DNA of 64,000 nt from NCBI GenBank assembly GCA_018715085.1, contig DVMI01000128.1, positions 1-64,000 on the forward strand, given 5' to 3'. The notes beneath the pieces were generated by a model. That model was not told where the DNA came from and ran no database searches. It was given only the letters and a program-made list of their open reading frames with translations. The stretch is from Candidatus Avidesulfovibrio excrementigallinarum. GTDB lineage: Bacteria; Desulfobacterota; Desulfovibrionia; Desulfovibrionales; Desulfovibrionaceae. This document shows positions 62,855-64,000 of this stretch, piece after piece. Numbering within the stretch: position 1 is the stretch's first letter; each line of letters opens with the position of its first letter. The position numbers and the translations under genes are program-made.

Positions 62855-63340
62855 TCAGTCTGCGCTGCCGGCCATGCGGGCCAGAAAACTGGTTCCCAGT
62901 GTCCGCACATGACGGTCAATATCTTCAAACCGGTTGAAATGCGCCTGCTCTTCAAGAATCAGACGCTCAAACAGCGCCGCGCTCACCTTGTCACGACACT
63001 CCAGGCACAGCGCCAGCCATTCGTTATACCGCGCCAGCGTGTCTTCTTCCAGGCCGGCGTTGAAGGCAAAGGCCTCATCAACGCCCTGTCCGTGGACCAC
63101 CGGCCCGGCCAGCCGGCTTTCCGGTTCGCCGCCAAGCTCCTTAATCCGTTCGGCCAGCGCCTCGGCATGGCGCATTTCGTCGATGGCAGCCGTGCGCACA
63201 GCGCCGGCCAGCGGCCTGTAATCCAGATCCTCAAGGGTATAGTGCTGCACCATATACTGCTGGATGGCCCGCAGTTCCATGCTCCGCGCGGTATGCAGCG
63301 CATCCAGGACCAGTTCCTGCTGTCTTGCCGTTTCGTTCAT
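62855..63340 (-). CDS. bfr: Bacterioferritin
   Basis: 162 aa; RSMELRAIQQYMVQHY, IDEMRHAEALAERIKELGGEP, LILEEQAHFNRFEDIDRHV. Confidence 0.9.
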   Translation of the reverse strand: MNETARQQELVLDALHTARSMELRAIQQYMVQHYTLEDLDYRPLAGAVRTAAIDEMRHAEALAERIKELGGEPESRLAGPVVHGQGVDEAFAFNAGLEEDTLARYNEWLALCLECRDKVSAALFERLILEEQAHFNRFEDIDRHVRTLGTSFLARMAGSAD

Positions 63341-63494
63341 GCGACCTCCTTTTTTCTGGCACTGTGCCCTGCAAACAGAGGCCGCGCCAGAGCATGATTG
63401 ACGCTGACAGGACACTCTGCCTTTACATTTGCTCTGCAGGCCGCTAAAATGTTCTTTTTGAAAAGTTCCCGCCTGTGAGCAGAGGAGTACGACT

Positions 63495-64000
63495 ATGGCG
63501 AAACATTTCATGCGGATTCGGGATCTCGGTGTAGACGGCGCATGGCAGATGCTCCGTCGTGCCAAGGAAATGAAGGATACCCGGTTCCGCGGGCACTGCA
63601 TGGATGGCAAGGTGGCTGCGCTTATTTTTGAAAAAGCCTCCACCCGGACCCGGATGTCCTTTGAACTGGCTGTACGCCACCTTGGCGGCACCACGGTGTT
63701 CATGACGCCCAACGAAAGCCAGCTCGGCCGTTCCGAGCCCCTGCGCGATACCGCAAGGGTGCTTTCGCGCTATGTGGACTGCCTCATCGTGCGCACCTTC
63801 GGCCAGGAACGTCTGGACGAACTGGCCGCCTACGGCAGCATTCCCGTGGTCAACGCGCTGACCGATCAGGGCCATCCCTGCCAGATCATGGCGGACCTGC
63901 TGACCATTTACGAACGCACGCCCGACTTTTCCAAGCTGCGCATTGCCTGGATCGGCGACGGCAACAACATGGCCGACTCGTGGATTGAAGCAGCGGGCGT
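63495..64000 (+). CDS. argF: Ornithine carbamoyltransferase, 5' part, runs off window end
   Basis: MAKHFMRIRDLG...AALIFEKASTRTRMSFELAVRHLGG carbamoyl phosphate motif STRTR; open to 64000. Confidence 0.92.
   Translation, partial: MAKHFMRIRDLGVDGAWQMLRRAKEMKDTRFRGHCMDGKVAALIFEKASTRTRMSFELAVRHLGGTTVFMTPNESQLGRSEPLRDTARVLSRYVDCLIVRTFGQERLDELAAYGSIPVVNALTDQGHPCQIMADLLTIYERTPDFSKLRIAWIGDGNNMADSWIEAAG

Overview
A 64 kb chromosomal window of high-GC DNA. The gene content (EchABCDEF hydrogenase, fused FAD/Fe-S oxidoreductase, tripartite tricarboxylate transporter, bacterioferritin) suggests a Desulfovibrionaceae-like deltaproteobacterium; this is inference, as no taxonomy search was run. The genes are mostly housekeeping or metabolic: an ech [NiFe]-hydrogenase operon, ComM, ThiD, a pseudouridine synthase, a YbhGFSR-like ABC exporter with a TetR regulator, RlmI, DgkA, ruvAB-recA-alaS, MntP with a dual ABC ATPase, a PHP phosphatase, a 1190-aa FAD/Fe-S oxidoreductase, ArgC, rpsU-yqeY-mutS2-dnaG-rpoD, a GntR-TctC-TctAB operon, YitT, YhaO/YhaN-like repair proteins, tRNA-Met(CAT), tRNA-His(GTG), a CsoR-like repressor, MurA, TlyA, Bfr and the start of ArgF. 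I found no CRISPR array, transposase, prophage or rRNA. The observations most worth follow-up are: (1) a 624-aa EPSP-synthase-like protein at 9157-11031 that appears to have lost every canonical catalytic motif and carries an Arg/Asp-rich disordered tail plus a possible chorismate-mutase-like segment; (2) a perfect 26-bp AT-rich palindrome abutting a promoter upstream of the exporter operon; (3) a frameshifted and deleted remnant of a 2-oxoacid:ferredoxin oxidoreductase operon next to tRNA-Met; (4) structured noncoding segments (46690-46885 and 31882-32400) that could be unannotated small RNAs; (5) operator- and attenuator-like elements. All coordinates and motif statements come from reading the sequence. 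Homology calls come from family recognition and have not been database-checked.
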